The translations under genes were made by a program, and so were the position numbers. From positions 6,092,011-6,156,010 of the forward strand of contig OX421495.1 of assembly GCA_949126835.1 (NCBI GenBank): a stretch of DNA of 64,000 nt, read 5' to 3'. Numbering within the stretch: the stretch's first letter is position 1; every line of letters begins with the position of its first letter. Shown piece by piece: positions 39,501-54,500 of the stretch. The DNA is from Anisus vortex (Eukaryota > Mollusca > Gastropoda > Planorbidae). The notes under the pieces were generated by a model. It was given only the letters and a program-made list of their open reading frames with translations, searched no databases and was not told the DNA's origin.

Positions 39501-42500
39501 TATAAATTGACCACAGTACACAAACAGTATGAATTGACCAATAAATAAAATAACCATTTCAAACAATCCATTTATATAACCCAATACATTTAATATTCAC
39601 GCGCAAATAGAATATTTATAAAAAAAAACATTTATAATACCGGTACAATTTCTGAACCTCAAATCAATGTGTTCGAACAATTTGAAACTCTGCATAAATA
39701 AAAACCTTTAAAAAAAAGAAGGGGTCGGGAACATTGATGAAATGACCCTTCAAAATACTGACACAAGTCGTGCAAAAAGACATTCATTTGTTACTAAATC
39801 AAACGTTACAAACAGAGAAAAGTATATCAAAGAAACACTACAAAAAAAAGTTGTTGAAAACAAAAACTGTAAATGAAAAAAAAGTTCAGACACAATCATG
39901 CGCGCACACACACGAACACATACATTGATGGAATAAGCGTCTGATTAAAGCAGGAGTGTGCAACATTTTTCTGCTTTGGGCCGCATAGGAAATTTTATAC
40001 ATCAAGACGGCCCACACAATCGGAAATTAATTTTCATTATCAATGCAACGAATTAAAAAAAATGCCGTTAGAAGCTCTTGGGACCACACTAAAAGGCTTG
40101 GCGGGCTGTTTTGTGACCCGCGGGCCGCCTGTTGCAAACCCTTGGATTACAGGGACAGCCTATGGACTTTGACAGAAAGGCTTTCAATGTCGAAGAAGTA
40201 AAGCGAAAATCTGAAGTTACGGGAAGTGAGAGCTTCGGTTGGTGGATCTGGGACATAGGTGTCAAGCTCAAGGCCCGCGAGCCACGTCCGGCCCCCTGGC
40301 ATGCACTTCTATTCTATTTTTCAGGGAGATTTTTCAGGCAAACAGATGTTTATTTATGGCCTGGCAATACGAATTGAGAATGGAAGTCCTTTTAAAAATA
40401 AACAGCTTTGCCCAAGGAAATGCTGTCATGGAATAATGTTCGATCAGGACACGTGAAAATGAAAGTTGTGAGCAGCGCGTGGATGTTTGTGACTACTGTA
40501 ACCTAGCAACGTCCTAGTACTCGTTTTTTTTTTATTGGTGCATTTGAAATAAAAATAGTCTAGTGCCCGGATACAGCACAGTCTAAATTTTTTTTTTTTA
40601 AAAAGCTAGTCGTTAAAATGGTCAGGGAGAAAAAATGATTCAGAAAACAGATCCACTGAAGAATGAATATGTGTTCTATGGTATTGGAATTAAGATTTGT
40701 CAATCTGTGGAAATAGAGCTGTTATTAAATATTCATTTTATTGTTTGAAAAATATTTTTTTCGTATTCCACCGATTTTTTTCATGTTCGGACCGCAAACC
40801 ATTAGTTTCAATTTGCGGCTCAGTGTATGATTGACACCCTTGATTAGGTAATTATTACGTATTCATATTTTTTTTTGCCCGTTTCGTAATTTGTATTTTT
40901 GGGCTTTGTTTTTCCATAGACTATAATATACATGGACCGCTTGCTTTAGTTTTTTATGCTATTATCTTCTTTTTTTTTTTTTTGCAATTCCCGATTCTAA
41001 ATAAAGTAATTGTCATACAAGTTCCGTTTTTATTAAATCGCATTTTTTTCGACTTTAAATGAATACTTGTAGGCCTATTAATCCTATTATCATTGACTAT
41101 AATAAGATGGACCGCCTGCTCTATTTTTAGACCTTATGTTCTTTTTCCGTGCGCACACAACACTAACCTATAATGTTTCCGCCCTGTATAACTTTCGATT
41201 TTAATTTTTCATTGATAAAATCATAGCGATTAAATAAAACGGAACTTGTATATCAATAACTTTATTTCCTGTATAGCAATTACTTTTTTTAGAATCGGGA
41301 ATTCCGAAAATCAGTGTTTCAAGTCATCATATGGCAGAGATACTAAAGCAAGCGGTCCATGTATATTATAGTCTATGGTTTTTCGTATAGAATACAGGTC
41401 TGTAATATCAACAAGCAACAAAATAAAATAAATCGAAACGTAACCAAAAATAATTATTAAAAAAAATATAAATACACAACGCAAGGAGGTGTAAGAAAGC
41501 TTTTAACTACACAAAATATCAATGACGTAGAATACACGGAAAAAATGTTTCGAAAAAACATTGGGAACAGACCTACTACATGAACTCCCTTTCATGAAAT
41601 TCTCAAGATTGGCATTGACTATTTAATTAGAAAAAACAGCAAACACAACTCACAACAGTTAACCCAAATATGCTTCAAATATTATAATTCTTTAATAAAT
41701 TTTTTAACAAATATTATGTGATGTGAAAAGTCAAAAGTGTATATAATTATATTTAAACCGCAATACTCTGAAATATATTTTTAGATTTCAAGTAAATTAC
41801 AATTAAACGAAACATTGGGAATTCCCACATCTTGGAAATCAGAAATTAACTCAAGTGAAACCTTTTTAATGCACTCAAGCCCGTAAACCCAAGAAAATCT
41901 GAAAGCTAAAACTTGGCCATTAAAGCTAGACCCCAAAAATTAACTCTTACCGCCCCAGTCCTTGAGTTCACCTTCACTGCGCACTAGAAAGCAGGCAAGC
42001 GTGACACGAAGAAACTCCACGTGAAGCCAGTGGCTTGACGAAAGCAAATAACTAGGGTGTTCTACGGGTGTCCTGTTTACCAATTATTACTACCCATACA
42101 GCACACACACACATACTGCTTGCAACAACTCAGTTTCACTCACCGTGTATCCGGTTTCCTTGTGTCGGCTGCCGGCCTTCTGGAAGCAAAACTTCATCCC
42201 AACGTAGAACATCCGTCTGCTGTTCAAACTCCCTGCTCAGAGCAAACAAAAACAGAAGGTATGAAGGCAAGGTAGTGGTGGCATACGATGATATGATCAA
42301 AGGTAAATGACCTAGTAACATGATACGTATGGCGAGTGAAGGAAACGGATACAGAAGACGATAATACAAACAAATCATACAATACAGTAAACGAACAATA
42401 AATAAAGAGCAAACGAATAATAATGTTATAAAAATAGTTTATATCTTTATCCTTTTTTGATGTTCGCATTGACAAGTATTTTGGGTTCAATACATACATG

Positions 42501-45500
42501 AACTTCCGGTTAATTTCCGTCAACAAACTTTAAACATTTTTTTGCGGCTTTTTTTCAAGTATAGATTTATAAATATACAAAGGCTACACGATTGGTTTTG
42601 AGGAATCCATTTTTAACATCAAAAGCGAGAATGCCATTATTAATAGGCGACGTGCTAATCGCGTTTAATTTATTTAATATGTGTTAGTTTACAACTAGCA
42701 TATTTGCATAGAAAACCCTTATCCCAGTACTTACAGCGAAGAAGTTCAGTTTTATGAGTTCAGCAGGAATTTCATGTTCTTTAAAAATGTGATTTTATAA
42801 TTAAACTTAGATCTAATTGAACTGAAACTTATGGTAACATTTCAACACTGTGAATTTTGTCAGTATATTTACTGTTACGTTTGTGACAATCAACACATTC
42901 ATTTAATGTATATATCTATATCTATAGATCCATCTTTCTCTCTCTCGCTCTATCTATCTATATATCTATCTGTCTCTCTCTATATATATCTAGCTATATC
43001 TATCTACCCCTTTATCTATCTATTCATATCTTTCCCAATCTGTATCTATCTTTTTATCTATCTATACATCTCTCTATCTATATCTACGTTTATCTATCTA
43101 TCCATCTCTCTCTCACAATCTCTATCTATCTATCCATATCTCTCTTTGTCTAGCTATATATATCTATCTATACTTTTATCTATCTATCCATCTCTCTCTC
43201 TCTCTATCTATATCTACTTTTATCTATCTATCCATCTCTCTCTCACAATCTCTGTATACATATCTATCTATATATCCATATATCTATCTACATCTCTATC
43301 TATCTATCTATCTATATCAGGTGAAACCCTATTTCTGTTGGCCATGAGGTAATTATCTTAATTCTTAATAGCACATCTTCTAAACATGATTCAATTTTTT
43401 AGTCTAGAGAATTATATCCGTGTTCTATGTTTGTTTGTAACTCAATGTTAGATGCGCTCTGAGTTTACATTATGTTTTTTGGCAACGCTATACAAATATA
43501 ATAATTAATAATAATAATTATTATTATTACATACTTCTCAATTAAAGCAATTATTCTGTTCAGACCGTTACTACTTGACTGTATAGAGCTCGTCAGGTGG
43601 CTTGAATTTAGGGAGGTTTTACGTGTAAACCATAGAACAGACAGAAAACACTGCTTTCCTTAACTATGGGGTATACGTTATCTCATCTTATATTTTACAG
43701 ATCCTGCTTTTATACACAAGATAAATTGCACATCCCGTTTAACCGCGGTTAAAAGTCTAGCCTTGCATTTTGATACGTTTCAAAAAATTACCGCATGTTT
43801 GGTGTGTTTTTTTCTGACCAGTTTTCAAAAGTTAAGGCAACCCATACTATGCGCGAATGTTTCTTAGGATTTTGTGTGAATGCGTCATAGTGTACACTAC
43901 CGTTCATTACTAGTGAATACAATCTTCAAATATCTTTTAAAATTGTTTCTAAAGTTTAAAGTTTTGTATTGCATTTCATTTATTATTTTAGAAATAAAAA
44001 TTAGAACCATTATCATTAACGCCTAAAAAATATTAACTAGACCTAATTATCACCCTTTAATTAAATTATTAATTATAGTTTCACATTTTGATTCTAGTGA
44101 TGCCAAACAAGCTAAATTTTGTAACATAAATATTATTATTTATTTTTATTAATTTGTTTTTACCAGTTCAGTAATTATGGTATTCAGTTCAAGATGTAAT
44201 TAGAGGTATAAACTTATTTTACGTTTTAACGGTCGTAAATAAACTTTTCCTGTGCTGTTCAAGTCGATTTGAGGAGTAAATGAATTTATTGAAAACATTA
44301 CTAATTACCACAATTACGTAATATAATAATAGTAAAAAAACAAAACAACATCTAAAATCTAAATGGTTCAAAAATATATTATATTATGTATTGCTTAATT
44401 ACATAATTTAAGCATAGACACTCATTTGAATGTATCTACTCTATTAACGTATTAATGTATTAATTAACGTGAACTTTGTCCCTAAATGGTAAGTAAAACA
44501 TTCCGTCTGACCAAATTGATCCATAGGGCCACAGCGTTCATCAGTTTATGTGGCCACGGCATATTAGGGGGATTGTGTGGCCAGCACAATGCCCAGCCAC
44601 CTTTACTTTACTCCAATTAATATCAGGCACCCATCAGAGCTGAGTAGACTCAGGGACACCCTTCAGACCTGAGAACAAATCTTAGCCTTAACCAAGATTC
44701 GAACCCAGGACCTTTGGTAAGCCAGTCGAACGCGCTGCTGCCGCCGTGCCCCATTTATCCCCTAATGCTTTTGTCTTAGGCGCGCCATTGTAAATCGCTC
44801 TGCTTTCCAAGTCTGGCACGCGTTCCTTAGGTTGCCGACCCTTGCGCTAGAATAGAACACAAATAGAAAACTGTTTTCGAGAACTGTAAGACTTATCACA
44901 CACAAGAAAGTAATCTTTCGAGCACACGGTGGGGGGTGTCGAAAGATGTGATCGGGTAGAGAGTCTTAATGACAAGGTGAACCAGAGAGAATGGAAAAAA
45001 GAAAGCAGCAGAGAACCGGAAACGGATCCAGCTGGAGTCATATTAAAAAATATCCATTAATCGAGTTCCCGGGCAGTAAAGAGGCTAATGTCGATCTCTT
45101 GATGTCATTCAGATGGAAGTGAATTTTCCCCGGGATCAAATCTATCTATTGATTTAGACAGGCCTGAACCGTAACTTTTCGGTGCAAGTTTTCTTTTTGT
45201 TGATGTGTTTTTGGGTGTGCACATGTTTCGGATTATAATATTACTTTCTATCAAGACCTAATTCCGCGTATGATGAGATTGGATGAACAGTATGATCGCA
45301 TGCAAACTTTGTCTGTCCGGAACATTTACAGGAAAAACAGTATTAAAAGGCGGAGCCGAAATCTCACGCCAATGCAAGTCAATTAGGTTTTGTAATGTAA
45401 TTAATTAATTGGTCATTTATATAGCGCCTCAAGCAAGCATGCTCAGCGCGCTCAATAAAAACGAAACGACAATAACACTCTAAAATAGTTTTAAACAAGT

Positions 45501-48500
45501 TTTTTGCTGATGGAGGTGTACTTGATCAACTTAGTTGAAAAGAAAAGTCCTCAAATTCTTCTTGAATGTCTTTTTTGTCACAGGAGTTTTTCAGTGTCTC
45601 AGGTAAGCCGTTCCACCGTGAAGGCGCCACAGATTCAAACGAGCGCACACCAAGAGTACTTTTCCTGTGACCTTCCAAACATGGAATTTCCAAGAGAGAC
45701 TGTGTTGAAAAGCGCAGCATCCTTAACGGGACATGCATCGGTATAAGCTCTTTGAGATAGGCAGGCAGGTGCTGTACGTTCTCTCTATCCCATTCTTTCT
45801 CTTATTATTTTCTTTGTCAATTTACAGACTATCTAAAAATCTAAATAATATATAAACACAACTTTTATTTTAAAAAACCTCTCATGCTTTAACTTCGTCA
45901 TTTTGAAGTGTTAACTATATTAATATACAAGGATTAAGAACCAGGGTTCTCACATTTTTCCAGAAAAAATCAAGGCTAATTCCAGCCTATTTCAAGGCTA
46001 TAAGAGCCAAATTCCAGGCTGCTAGAACACGTTTTTGGGAAAAGGGTCACACGCCTCCTCCCCCTAAGTGACCTAAATATTGCGTGAATGAGATATCAAT
46101 CTTAAGACTCGGTCAGTGGGCGTTTATGGCGTATAAAAATGGGATTGGCGTTTTTTGTCTGACCTTGATTTTTATAATAAATTTAGATATATATATATAG
46201 ATTTAGATAAATTTCCAGGCTAAAATGCCAATATTCAAGGTTGTCCAGGCCTTGATTAGTTTTTCTGGAAATCCAGACTTTTCCAGACTTTCCAGACTGT
46301 GTGAGAACCCTGAAGAACTATAATTCTCTCAGTCTGTCATACTCTATTTCCCATCCATTATTGTCTTTGTCATTTTGACGGACGTAGGTAGAGTCCAGTT
46401 TAATAATAGTGGACATGAACATTACTTATCAAAACAGATTGTCAAACTGATGTATGCACGATGTTCCCATCACGACATACTGAGATGCTAAACACTTCTG
46501 GTTAATAAAGCTTCTAGTTTCATTTACACCACCGAGCGTAGCATTAAAGTATAAAACTTATTGATAAAATGAAACTTAATTTGCTGGAGCCGTCTTAAAA
46601 AAAAATTTAGTTGAGTTATCTTGCCTCTAATTGCACGGTCCGTCAGCCAATTAGACAATCGTGCTGCGATCGTGGGAGGGTGGAGGGTTGCAGCTGTGGG
46701 TAGGGGTGGGGGCTGAAATCTGTAGTGATTCACTCGCCACTGATTGGGGGGGGGGGGGAGGGGGATCGTGAGGTGGCTTTAACGAGTTAATGCAGCTATG
46801 AGCTCAGTCATCGGGTGGCAAGACGTGCTAATTGGAGATTGATCGAAACACACACGCACACAAATCGTGGACAAATCAGGGCATTATTAGATCCACTAAA
46901 ACTGTGGGCTAGGTTCCCACGTGACATACCACATGACTAAATCCCAGCTGGCATATCACGTCGTATCGACGGGTGAACATTTTTTTTTCGTGGTTTCGAT
47001 TTTTCTTCGCCCGTTGATACGACGTGGTGTAGCCGATGGAATACGATTTATTTAACATAGAAACATCGACTTAGAATGCCTGCACGTCGTCATGTCGCAA
47101 ACACAACAACAACAGTATAGCAACGCAAGTTCTGATAGCTGAAAAGGGTGTGGCGTACATCTGACATGTTGCAGTGGTCATGGCTAACCATATGAATATG
47201 TGGCCAGAACAATGTCTTTACCTTACCATTAGCGTTTCGCTAGATAAAAAAGTCCTGCAGACTTCTTGACAGTGTGTATGTGTGTGGATGTTCTTGCTAG
47301 CACATGCAATTTTAGCGATTCAGCACTCTGTCACATGAACACGCACGCGGTCACCAGGTTTTCGAATGGCCTTAGCTAAGGCCTCGATTAGAAGAAAACA
47401 AAACCAAGCCATTCTGTACGGCTGCAGAACGAACCACTCGGTCGCGTGATCGAAGTGCCAGCATCCATGTCGGCCATTGCTCTCCTCGTGCGTCAACCGT
47501 TTAGTTTTAATCATGACACTAATGTTTAAAAATGGCCACGGTCGTGACGTTGTCCGCAGAGTCAAGGCGTCATGAAGACGTGTGCATGTCTGGAGATAAC
47601 AACCGTATTATCGGCGTCTAGAAATAGCCAATTTCCGACTAAGCCGTAAATGATCACTCCACTTTTATCTCCCTTTAGTTCAAAACAAAAAAATTGTCCA
47701 ATGAGGTCTACAGAAACCGAAACGAGGTAATTTCGATAAAAGCATGGCCGAATGAAAGAAACTAACTTTTTCTTTTCTTCTAAAAATCATTAGAAATCCC
47801 ATGACAGAAAAAAAAGAAAAAGAAATGATGCCTTGGTCTGATAGGTTGGGAGAGTGGCGGTATGGGAAGCATCTAATGATAAAATACCAAATAAATGAAG
47901 CGGACATTCAGTTGTTAGAATGCTTTGAAGAAAAAGTTGAACAACACCCCCCGCCCCCTTCCACCGCGAGTTCGTATTATGAAATTTGCTCAATGTCGTC
48001 GGGCCGATACTTATAAGCCCCAGCATATGAAGAAACATATTAAGGGCGGACGACCGTGCTTAACATGCAATCTACTCGTACACATGCGGCAGACCTCGAT
48101 ACAATGAAAAAACTCGCAAGATCTGTCGACGCACCTACTCTAGCGGCAATCGTAATCGTTACAAGGCTCTTTAAGAAAATGGTGGATTTACAAATTATTT
48201 TTAGTTTGCTTTGTGCTCATAGCATTAAAAACAAACAAGAGGCCACTACTGGGGGAAAACTGGAGAAAGGGGCCACTACTGGGGTAAAACTGGAGAAAGA
48301 GGCCACTATTGGGGGAAAACTGGAGAAAGAGATCACTATTCGGGGAAAACTGGAGAAAGAGACCACTATTCGGGGAAAACTGGAGAAAGAGACCACTATT
48401 GGGGGAAAACTGGATAAAGAGGCCACTATTCGGGGAAAACTGGAGAAACAGACCACTATTCGGGGAAAACTGGAGAAAGAGACCACTACTGAGGGAAAAC

Positions 48501-51500
48501 TAAAAAAAAACATCAAGGTAAACGAGACAGGTAAAAGATAAAAAGATATTTATTCATGGCTGTTGGATGGGCAGTATGCTGTTCGGCACTTTGCAGATCA
48601 CATCTGTGTGTCCAGGCATGGGAAGGGGGATATGTGGGTGGTGGTGAAGGTAAACAAGGCGTCTTATAGCCCTGCGTTCAAATCCTGGTTAAGATTTGAT
48701 TGCAGTTTATTTTTCTTCCTTACAGAACAGCTCTAGAGAGAACTTGTCATTACGTAAGGCTTTAGAAGTTTCGCAGGTGACTACTATATGGCCTACAAGA
48801 GGACACGTTACACAGATAACCCTAAGTGACACGCATGAAGCACGGAGGGCACGCAAACATTCAGCCATTCTCAAATCGTCAGACGAAAATATTGGGGGTG
48901 GGGGTGGGGCATGACATTTGTGAGGAAAAATAGGGTGGACCACAAAACTGGGACATGTGGCCCACTGAACCAATGGATATTTAAAAAAAAGTTAATTATT
49001 CACTTAGAGGCATATGACAATGTTATTAGTCACTTATATGTTTCATTGTAAAAGAGTTTTTTTTCTTATTTTTTTCTCTTCCTTTGTTTTTGCTGTATCT
49101 TCATGATGTGGGGGATGACCTCGGGACTGCGACGGAATGAGGACCACTGCGACAAAATCGGATTAGGGCTCTTAATTTCATTACATGTGGAGGACGGACC
49201 CGTGAAGCACATGCAGTAAACACGCGACGCATCTTTGCCAGGACGTTGTTGTTAGTTATAGCGGTTCAAGATTCGCACTACAACGTTCCAATAAAAAAAA
49301 GAATCTAAAAAAAAAAAAAGAAGACTGACAGCGTTATCCTATTTGTGTAACAGTAAAAATAACCACTGAACGAAACAACAAACAACAACAAGAACCTGTT
49401 TTAAAACATCAGCTAATATTAGGAATGCACAAACCAGAACAAGGTCGCAAAGACCAACGTTTTAAGTGAGAAAGTAAATTTAGAATGCACAGATTAGTAG
49501 TATAGATTTAAGTAATCCCGTCGTACCTAATTGATCAATAGGGCTGGTGAAGCAGCGTTCACCAGTCTTCTGCGGCCACGGCATATTAGGAGATTGTGTG
49601 GCCCAGTACAATGCCCAGCCGCCTTTACTTTACGCCAACTAAAAGTCAGGTACCCATTAGAGCTGGGTAGACTCAGGAGGGCACCCTCCGGACCAGGGAA
49701 CAAAACCCTGGCCTTCACCAGGATTTCGAAACCAGGGCCTTCGGCACGCCAGTCGAACGCGCTGCCGGCTCGGCCACCGTGACTACCCCCATACACACAC
49801 TCAGATTAGTTTAGGTAGAAGATTAAGTCAGACTGAGCCCGTATAAGTTAGACAGGATATAATCCATACTACACATACTTCAAATGTGAGACTATGGAGC
49901 GTTCCCAATGGGCGTGGCTTAGGTTTTTTAGTGACGTATTTGTGTAAATAGAAGCCACTATTGGTGTACAAAAAAGGTGAAGTACTTCTTTATCATGCAA
50001 AATTCACATCTGAATATTGGCTATCCTACTAAAAAAAAAGGAGGTAAACAGTAGTACTGTAGATTAATTGATTAATGTGATTAGGCTAGGGCCGGCTATA
50101 CCTATTTACACTTTAAATTTCACTTTATAGGCCTACACTATTAATGTTTCGGCTAGGCTAATGGCTAAGTATTAAGTAGGGATGCCAAGTGATAGTGTTG
50201 GTGAATAGGCTATCTAGTCAAGTCACTAATATGCTCACATCGTCTATGATCTATGTCTATGATAATAATAAAATAGCCCATTTCATTTAACAGACATAAT
50301 ACAGCTTAAATCTTAATAAGACTTAAAACACAAAACATCATTTGAAAAAAGCTCGAGCCTATATGAAACTTTATTAATACAGCGGCCATTGTTACTGTAC
50401 ACCATTACTCAAAGTAAACAAAAATCACGTGCTTTTTGTCACGTGATTGCAAACGCCCTATTGAGAGAAATGAGAGGCTAGAGTGAGAGAGACGAGTCCT
50501 TTTAAACACATTAATAATGTAAATGATCTATTGTTAAGTAAAGAAAACAATCCATTTCTATTTAACTAAGATTACTGAACGCTTAGATTACAAAAATAGC
50601 GTTACATATAGACTGACAGAGGGAAGAAGAAAGAGAGAGAGAAAGAGAGAGAGAGCGAGAAAGAGAGAGAGAGAAGAAGAGCAAGAAAGAAAAAAGTGTA
50701 CTAAGGCAAAGATACTCATCATCAGTAGATGCCATTAGTTTTGTCCAAAGAGCGGCTGTGGAGGGGGGGGGGTCGGGGAGAGGTGGAGTTTAGCGGGGGC
50801 TTACAAAGCTACTTACCAGAAGATACGCCTTTATCTTTCAGGTGGGACACGAAGTCTGGAACATCTTTGGGGTGGATGTACTCCTGGATGTTTTGGCCTA
50901 ACATGTTCACCTGGAAAAAAAAGAAGTGAAGGCACTGGTGAGATTTCACAAACACAGACGTGAAATGTACTAAATCACAAGTTGTATATTTGGTACTAAA
51001 GCTCTCGGTCAGCTAAAAAAAAAAAACACCACACAGACGAAAAACAAAAGAAAAACCTTCTAAAGTTGCAAGGAGACAAACAAGGCAACCAGGCAGAAGC
51101 GTCGGCAAAATTTTCTTTTACCAAAAAAAGGAATGTATAATTATGATTAAAAACGTATAGACACATCATTAACTTCATTAGATACGTCATTGGAGTAGGG
51201 GAGAGTTGGGGGGGGGGGGAACAAATTACCTTTCGTACTAAACTACTTTCCACCTAAGTACGCCATTGTCAATGTGATGATAATCAGCTACCTTATTTTG
51301 AATACGACACTGGCTTATAACTTATAGGTAAACAGGACGGGAGTCAGACGGTGACACATTAAAAAACATGTTGTCTCACCTGATCGTGGCCTAGATGCTG
51401 ATGGACATTCTCAGACACGTACAGAATTCTCAGCTGCCCGTCTATCATGACAACGAAACCTTGGGCCGCTTCCAGCATCAGGTGACTCTCGTCGGTCAGC

Positions 51501-54500
51501 TGGTAGATTGCGCCAACCGTGCGGGGCACCACTTGGTCATTTGAACGGACGACCCCGCAGTCTCCCTGTCCACGCGCGTCTGCTGCGGTGGAGGACTCCT
51601 CATCGGCGGAGACGTCCAGGCCCGGAATCAGAGTCTGGTGTAAAAATTCCGCCATGCCCCTCTCTAACCCTTGTCTGTAACGCCTCTGCTTCTCCAGTCG
51701 TGTCTCAGGGTCGTCGGAGTCCTGGTCAAACGGGTTCCCCAGCCGTTGGTAGGCGGAGAATCCATTCATACCGGGCTGAGTACCGTTCCGCGGCGTGACT
51801 TCATTCTTTTGGCAAAAATCTTCGGCAGCGTCCTCCTCAAGATCGACGTCCCTTTGGTCATCTGTTGGGACATGAAATGGACGAGAATTAACTTTAAAGA
51901 TTTCTAAAACGAAACAAAAAATATGACATATTGTTGGAATAAAAATTTTACATTTCAGAATTCTTAAGGCTCGGAAGATTTGAATTGTGGTAATTATTAC
52001 GGTCGGTCATTTTGAGTTGGTCACACACGTGGAGATAATTAGGGGACATCTATTTCACCTACAAAAAAAGTCGACTAATAATCTTCTTTATAGAAGGAGC
52101 GTTTGTAATATATAAGATAAGTCCTGTGAGTCTGAGTACAAAATAAACAATATAGCATATACATTTGTTATAACCTACAACATACACATTTGAAGTAAAA
52201 TATGTGTTTGCCCTTGTTCATACACTGAAGATCAATTTTATAAGACTTCACTTTATGACAGCCAATAAAATGACATACGATCACTATGAATGCCATTTGT
52301 CACTAACTACAGAAAAGAACATATTCCCACAAGCCTATTCGTGTAAGTTAGGTCAACGCCAATATCTCGTGGGTCATCAGAAAACGAGTATCTACAATTT
52401 CACGGACCTAAAAAAATAAAAAGACATTTAAAGCCTACAGTGTCAATTTGGAATATTGTATTGAAAGCATAGGGAATGTGTACTAGTGTAATTGAAGATA
52501 TTGACTGGAATATTAAAAAAAAGTGAACATGCATCATTTACGCTTTAATTGGTGTCATGAAATACATTGAATTTGTCATGTAAATTGAATTGGTGTGGCT
52601 GAAACATAAACAAGTGTCATGGAATTTATTTTATTAGTGAAGCTAAAATTTTAACTAGTGTCATGTAAAACTGAATTGATGTGATTGAAATTTAAACTCG
52701 GTGTCATAAAAATGTGAATTGGTGTGATTGAAATTTAAGCTAGTATCATTGAGATTTGACTTAGTGTGGCTGAAATTCAAAGTAGTGTCATGGAAATTTG
52801 ATTGGTGTGGCTGAAATTCAAAGTAATATCATGGAAATTTGATTTGGTGTGGCTTATTTGACTTGGTGTGGCTCAAATTTAAACTAGTATCATCGAAGTT
52901 TGAAGGACTCAACTTAGTGTTTCGCGCTATGAGTCATTACCACAAAAAAAACACATTATTAACAAAACCGAAACTGAGATAAGCAGACAATAAAAAACGC
53001 AACAATCATTAAACATTGTGTAACACAACAAACCAACAAAAAGAGAGAGAGAAATGGCAGGCTAGTGATAGTGGCACAACATGCCCAGCATTGAAAAGGT
53101 GTCATTGAACAAATACAGGCAGATACCCTATTGAATAAACGGCAGATACACAAGGTAATTGTAATAGTTTGAGAAGACAATTTAAATTTTAAAAAAAAAA
53201 GGAAAACAACAATACAGTAACATAATTTACACACCTTGAAAAAAAATAAGTTAAAAATGTTTATATAAAAAAAAGTGAGTTTTCAATTAGAAGTGTCAGT
53301 GAAGACAATGAGACCAATTAACAAGTAATTGAATTTAAATTAAGACAGGCTCTGTTGGGAGGGGGGTATTTATCCTTTTAGTGTACTTAGGGCTCCTTCC
53401 CCCTCTATGGTCTCAGCGGGTCACGTAAACCGTAAAATGGCTAAGACCCCTCCCTCCCTCCCTCCCTTCAAACTGCAAGAGCTCAAGAAACAATTCTATG
53501 TAACGGACTCCAGTGACTAAAGTTAAGTAAAACGCTTTCTAAGCAATACTGTCTTGTCTATATTATAATATTTTTACCTAAGCAATATAAAGTAATATAT
53601 ACCTAAATGAACTATATTTATATACACCAATCCATCCATCCATCCATATGGCGCTACAGCCCATGTAGGGCTATGGCCTGCTCCACCACTTCCTTCCATT
53701 CGGGCCTATCCCGGGCCTTCCTTCGCCAAGCCCGCACACCAAGATTTTGTAGATCTGACTCTATAGCTTCGAGCCATCTTTGTCTTGGTCTGTCCCTAAG
53801 CCTCTTTCCTCTTGGTCTTTGGTGATGTACTGTTTTGGCTGCTCTGCCGTCTGTCATTCTTTCCAAGTGGCCTGCCCACCTCAGTCTGCCCTTCTTTATC
53901 TCAGCTACCACCGTTGGATCCTCATACAGAGTGTACAGTTCTTCATTTGTTCTTCACCTCCAGCCATCTGCGTCTTGCACAGCTCCATATATCCTCCGCA
54001 GCACTTTTCTTTCCCAGGTATTAAGCAAGGCCTTAATGGATTTTGACATTGTCCATGTTTCACTGCTGTACATCACCAATGGTCTTATAATGGTTTTGTA
54101 CATCACTGATATACACCAATACACACATAAAATACAAACATTAAACTTTTACTACAACCACCAAACAAGTAACTAGGCAGTATGGATTCATACAATTACA
54201 ACAATAAACAAATTGAACATGGTCTTGTTCTGTATGGGCATGATCTCCAATTTCCCACTAACTGATATTGTAAAAAAAAAAATTTTTTGTTGGGGTACTG
54301 GTTGTGTGTGTGTGGGGGGGGGGGGAAGATTATACTTGCCAAAAAAAAAGAGAGAGCAGCAGAGTATTCATTGTTTAAAAATGAGATGAAATGAAATAGT
54401 GACTTCTATATCAATACCAGTTGTGGTTTTAAGTACAGGCATATTCAAACATTTAGATATACTATCTGGATATCTAATGGCTTACCGAAGGTCCTGGGTT

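Larger units (their letters stand above)
14583..42143 (-). other. Intron 4 (27,561 bp)
   Basis: The largest intron. It contains SINEs (16995, 19684, 29108, 32514, 34078), hAT-like elements (16255, 17640, 29756, 32929, 39951, 40254), a piggyBac-like MITE (21444), a 73-bp TTAA element (21175), a foldback element (40914), minisatellites (18747, 25735, 27763, 31366) and simple repeats. No exon that fits the phase-0 junction between exons 4 and 5 was found. Unlisted stretches are AT-rich and show nothing I can name. Confidence 0.8.
42233..50816 (-). other. Intron 3 (8584 bp)
   Basis: Contains a TATC-type microsatellite (42900-43320), a second copy of the 1.5-kb hAT-like family with a SINE inside it (44040-44844), a LINE C-terminus relic (45404-45750), a hAT-like MITE (45942-46312), a 30-bp minisatellite (48237-48506), a SINE (49512) and a GA tract (50620-50690). 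Open frames here follow repeats, not genes. Confidence 0.8.

Noticed and set aside
29694..42143. Extra exon between exons 4 and 5
   Set aside because: The PAS-A tail (GYT) runs straight into FVQWNSK as in relatives, and the only exon-like island (29466-29693) is out of phase.
42831..43352. 173-codon Ser/Ile/Tyr/Leu-rich ORF
   Set aside because: It is the translation of a TATC microsatellite.
48056..48541. 161-codon ORF with a GGKLEKE-type repeat
   Set aside because: Carried by a 30-bp minisatellite that is open on both strands; no splice or start support. Kept only as a finding.
51769..51769. Met codon at 51769 as the protein start
   Set aside because: The frame is open upstream to a good splice acceptor, and a phase-matched exon exists at 61034-61129.
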